DNA of 64,000 bases, from assembly GCF_002295105.1 (NCBI RefSeq), contig NZ_NSGH01000014.1, forward strand, positions 1 through 64,000, read 5' to 3'. The first letter of the stretch is position 1, and each line of letters starts with the position of its first letter. Both the position numbers and the translations under genes were made by a program. Below are positions 61,910 to 64,000 of the stretch, one piece after another. The notes beneath the pieces were generated by a model. That model was not told the origin of the DNA. It saw nothing but the letters and a program-made list of their open reading frames with translations, and did not search any database. This DNA is from Salimicrobium humidisoli (GTDB taxonomy: Bacteria; Bacillota; Bacilli; Bacillales; Halobacillaceae).

Positions 61910-63245
61910 TACAGTAAGGGAATCAGCGCTGTATCTTTTGACCCGTGTCGGGGAAGAAGGCGGGTTCAGCCACGTTCTCGTCAATCGGGAAATTGAAAAT
62001 GGCCACTTTTCCTCTCAGGATGCCGGACTTCTCACCGAACTCGTATATGGAACGCTTCAGCACAGAGATCTGCTGGATTACTGGCTGGAGCCTTTTATGA
62101 AAAAGCAGAAAAAAATCACTCCCTGGGTAAAGTGGCTCCTTTATATGTCCGTATACCAAATGGAAATGCTTGACCGGATCCCGGATCATGCTGTGTTGAA
62201 TGAGGCCGTATCCATCTCCAAACGAAAAGGTCACAAGGGGACAGCCTCGTTTACGAACGCGGTTCTGCGTTCTGTACAAAGGGAAGGAGTCCGTTCTGCA
62301 GACGAAATCGAAGACTCTGCCGAAAGACTCGCCGTACGAACGAGTCATCCTCACTGGCTGGTCAACCGCTGGATCGATCAGTACGGGTATGAGACTACAG
62401 AAAGTATGTGCATGACGAACCAGCTTCGTATGCCGGAAAGCATAAGGGTACAGCCTTTGCTTTTGAGCAGGGGAGAGGCCGTAACAGAGCTTGAACGGGA
62501 CGGGTTTGAGGTCGAAGAGTCCCGCTTTTCCTCCCAGGGAATCATTTTACATGAGGGGAATATCATTAAACATCGCCTTTTCCGGGAGGGACTTGTGACT
62601 ATTCAGGATCGAAGTTCCATGCTTGTGGCCGAACTGATGAATCCCGAGCCGGGACAGACAGTACTTGATGCCTGTGCCGCCCCGGGAGGAAAAACCACTC
62701 ACATAAGCGAAAAGATGAAGAACGAGGGTACCGTTTACGCCTACGATCTCCATAAGAAGAAAGCGGCTCTTATTAGAGAAAAGGCGAATATCCTCCGGTT
62801 GACGAATATTCACGCGGAGAATTACGATGCCAGAAAACTTCAGGATAAGCATGAAAATGAAACGTTCGACCACGTGCTGGTAGATGCCCCGTGTTCAGGT
62901 TTTGGAGTTATACGAAGCAAACCCGATATTAAATACAGTAAAAAAGAAGAAGACATTTACAGGTTGAGGGAAGTTCAGGATCATATTCTGGATCACGTGG
63001 CACCACTATTGAAAGAGAATGGTCTGCTGGTGTACAGCACCTGTACGGTAGACCGGCATGAAAATGACGAAGCAGTACGGGATTTTCTGAAGCGCCACCC
63101 TGCATTTGAGATGGAAGATTTCGTCGACAGAGTACCGGAAGACTTACAGCATCGCGTCATTACCGGGATCGGCCTCCAGATTTTTCCTCAGGATGCGGAC
63201 TCCGACGGATTTTTTGTTACTCTGCTCAGAAAAAAATCGAAATGA
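61902..63245 (+). CDS. rsmB: 16S rRNA (cytosine967-C5)-methyltransferase RsmB
   Basis: A 447-residue methyltransferase with an N-terminal NusB-like RNA-binding domain (about 1-130) and a C-terminal SAM domain. CAAPGGKTTHIS binds SAM, and the catalytic cysteines lie in VDAPCSGFGVIR and VYSTCTVDRHEN. ATG 61902 overlaps the fmt end by 8 nt. rlmN, which normally follows in Bacillus, is missing; the phosphatase gene starts 10 nt downstream. Confidence 0.95.
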   Translation: MSNTVRESALYLLTRVGEEGGFSHVLVNREIENGHFSSQDAGLLTELVYGTLQHRDLLDYWLEPFMKKQKKITPWVKWLLYMSVYQMEMLDRIPDHAVLNEAVSISKRKGHKGTASFTNAVLRSVQREGVRSADEIEDSAERLAVRTSHPHWLVNRWIDQYGYETTESMCMTNQLRMPESIRVQPLLLSRGEAVTELERDGFEVEESRFSSQGIILHEGNIIKHRLFREGLVTIQDRSSMLVAELMNPEPGQTVLDACAAPGGKTTHISEKMKNEGTVYAYDLHKKKAALIREKANILRLTNIHAENYDARKLQDKHENETFDHVLVDAPCSGFGVIRSKPDIKYSKKEEDIYRLREVQDHILDHVAPLLKENGLLVYSTCTVDRHENDEAVRDFLKRHPAFEMEDFVDRVPEDLQHRVITGIGLQIFPQDADSDGFFVTLLRKKSK

Positions 63246-63254
63246 GGTGAGAGT

Positions 63255-64000
63255 GTGGAAGGACTTTTTCGCACAGATAAAGGTAAAGTAAGACCTCACA
63301 ATGAAGATTCGGGTTCTGTCAGTAAACACCCCTCCGGAAACGTCTGGCTGGCCGTCGTTGCCGATGGTATGGGCGGACACCGGGCGGGAGATGTAGCAAG
63401 TAAAATTGCCGTAGATCGTATGGAGGCGTCTTTTAACGAAAGAGAGTCTTTTGAAGATTCCAAAGATATAAAAAGCTGGTTCGAAGAAATAATTCATGAA
63501 ATCAACGGAGAAGTCCTCCGTCTGGGCTCTCTGCACAGGGAGTACCAGGGGATGGGCACGACGGTTGTAGCTGCCGTGTGTACACCGTATATGATCGGCA
63601 TAGTGAACGTCGGTGACAGTCGCTGTTACATAGCTGACGTTAACGGATTCCGTCAGGCTACCAGCGATCATTCCCTCGTTAATGAGCTGGTACGTGCCGG
63701 CCGGATTTCCGAGGAGGAAGCGGAAGACCACCCGAGAAAAAATATTCTTACTCAGGCTATCGGAACAGAGAAGAACATTTCACCTGATCTGTACTTTCCT
63801 TCAACAGAAGGAGACACACGAATTCTGCTTTGTTCCGACGGGCTGACAGATAAAGTGTCGGATCCGGAACTTTCAAAACTTCAGGACTTCAGCGAGCAGG
63901 ACGAAGGGCTCGTCCAACATTGGATTGACCTTGCAAATGAGCGCGGGGGAGAAGACAATATTTCTCTTGCTGTCATTAAAAGACCTGCTTTTACTGATAA
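63255..64000 (+). CDS. prpC: PP2C-type serine/threonine protein phosphatase (PrpC/Stp), partial
   Basis: The first 248 codons of a PP2C phosphatase run off the right edge without a stop. Metal-binding motifs are present: NEDSG near 17, VVADGMGGHRAGD near 33, GDSRCY, DHSLVNELVRAG, LCSDGLTDKV and the late GGEDN. PrpC reverses phosphorylation by the PASTA kinase PrkC, normally encoded next. The start is GTG 63255 with GAGGTGAG upstream. About 250 residues is the full family length, so only a few residues should be missing. Confidence 0.93.
   Translation, partial: MEGLFRTDKGKVRPHNEDSGSVSKHPSGNVWLAVVADGMGGHRAGDVASKIAVDRMEASFNERESFEDSKDIKSWFEEIIHEINGEVLRLGSLHREYQGMGTTVVAAVCTPYMIGIVNVGDSRCYIADVNGFRQATSDHSLVNELVRAGRISEEEAEDHPRKNILTQAIGTEKNISPDLYFPSTEGDTRILLCSDGLTDKVSDPELSKLQDFSEQDEGLVQHWIDLANERGGEDNISLAVIKRPAFTD

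Overview
The window is core chromosome of a low-to-mid GC Gram-positive bacterium of the Bacillaceae. Gene order follows the Bacillus subtilis ylaN-to-prpC segment almost gene for gene, and there are intrinsic terminators, AGGAGG ribosome-binding sites and many GTG/TTG starts. MurE carries the DNPR motif of meso-diaminopimelate-adding enzymes, and a caa3 cytochrome oxidase operon points to aerobic life. Every sporulation gene expected in this segment (ylbJ, ylbO, spoVD, spoVE, spoIIGA-sigE-sigG) is missing. This suggests a non-spore-forming member, perhaps a halophile such as Salimicrobium; the genus is only a guess. No tRNA, rRNA or CRISPR array was seen.

Layout. 1-505: 3' end of a group II intron whose maturase gene is frameshifted. 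502-6196: a YlaL-like gene, ylaN, ftsW and pycA. 6468-13007: ctaB, caa3 oxidase genes ctaCDEF, ctaG and a DUF420 gene, without ctaA. 13162-22675: small housekeeping and regulatory genes (YtvI-type transporter, YugN-like, ricF/ylbF, ylbG, DUF7147, rsmD, coaD, ylbL, tmcAL, ylbN, rpmF, a crotonase, ylbP, DUF3397). 22809-40218: bshC, then the division and cell-wall cluster mraZ-rsmH-ftsL-pbpB-murE-murF-mraY-murD-divIB-ftsA-ftsZ-pgeF-ylmE-sepF-ylmG. 40293-42553: rqcP, lspA and rluD. 42550-54082: pyrimidine operon pyrR-pyrP-pyrB-pyrC-carA-carB-pyrK-pyrD-pyrF-pyrE with two PyrR attenuators. 54192-64000: rqcH on the minus strand, then remA, gmk, rpoZ, coaBC, priA, fmt, rsmB and the start of the PP2C phosphatase gene.

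Working together. The pyr operon encodes the full de novo route to UMP plus a uracil permease and its own RNA-binding regulator. The dcw cluster supplies lipid I precursors, the septal synthase FtsW/PBP2B and the FtsZ ring with its anchors FtsA and SepF; three 10-bp-spaced GTGG repeats upstream of mraZ look like MraZ operators. RqcH and RqcP, the two dedicated factors of bacterial ribosome quality control, both lie here.

The window holds no obvious undescribed system. Its most unusual content is absence: beside the sporulation genes, murG-murB, divIVA-ileS, def, rlmN, ctaA, the third pyr attenuator and the cys/yloBC block are missing from their usual places, while murF has joined the dcw cluster. 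Several are essential in relatives, so they should lie elsewhere in the genome.
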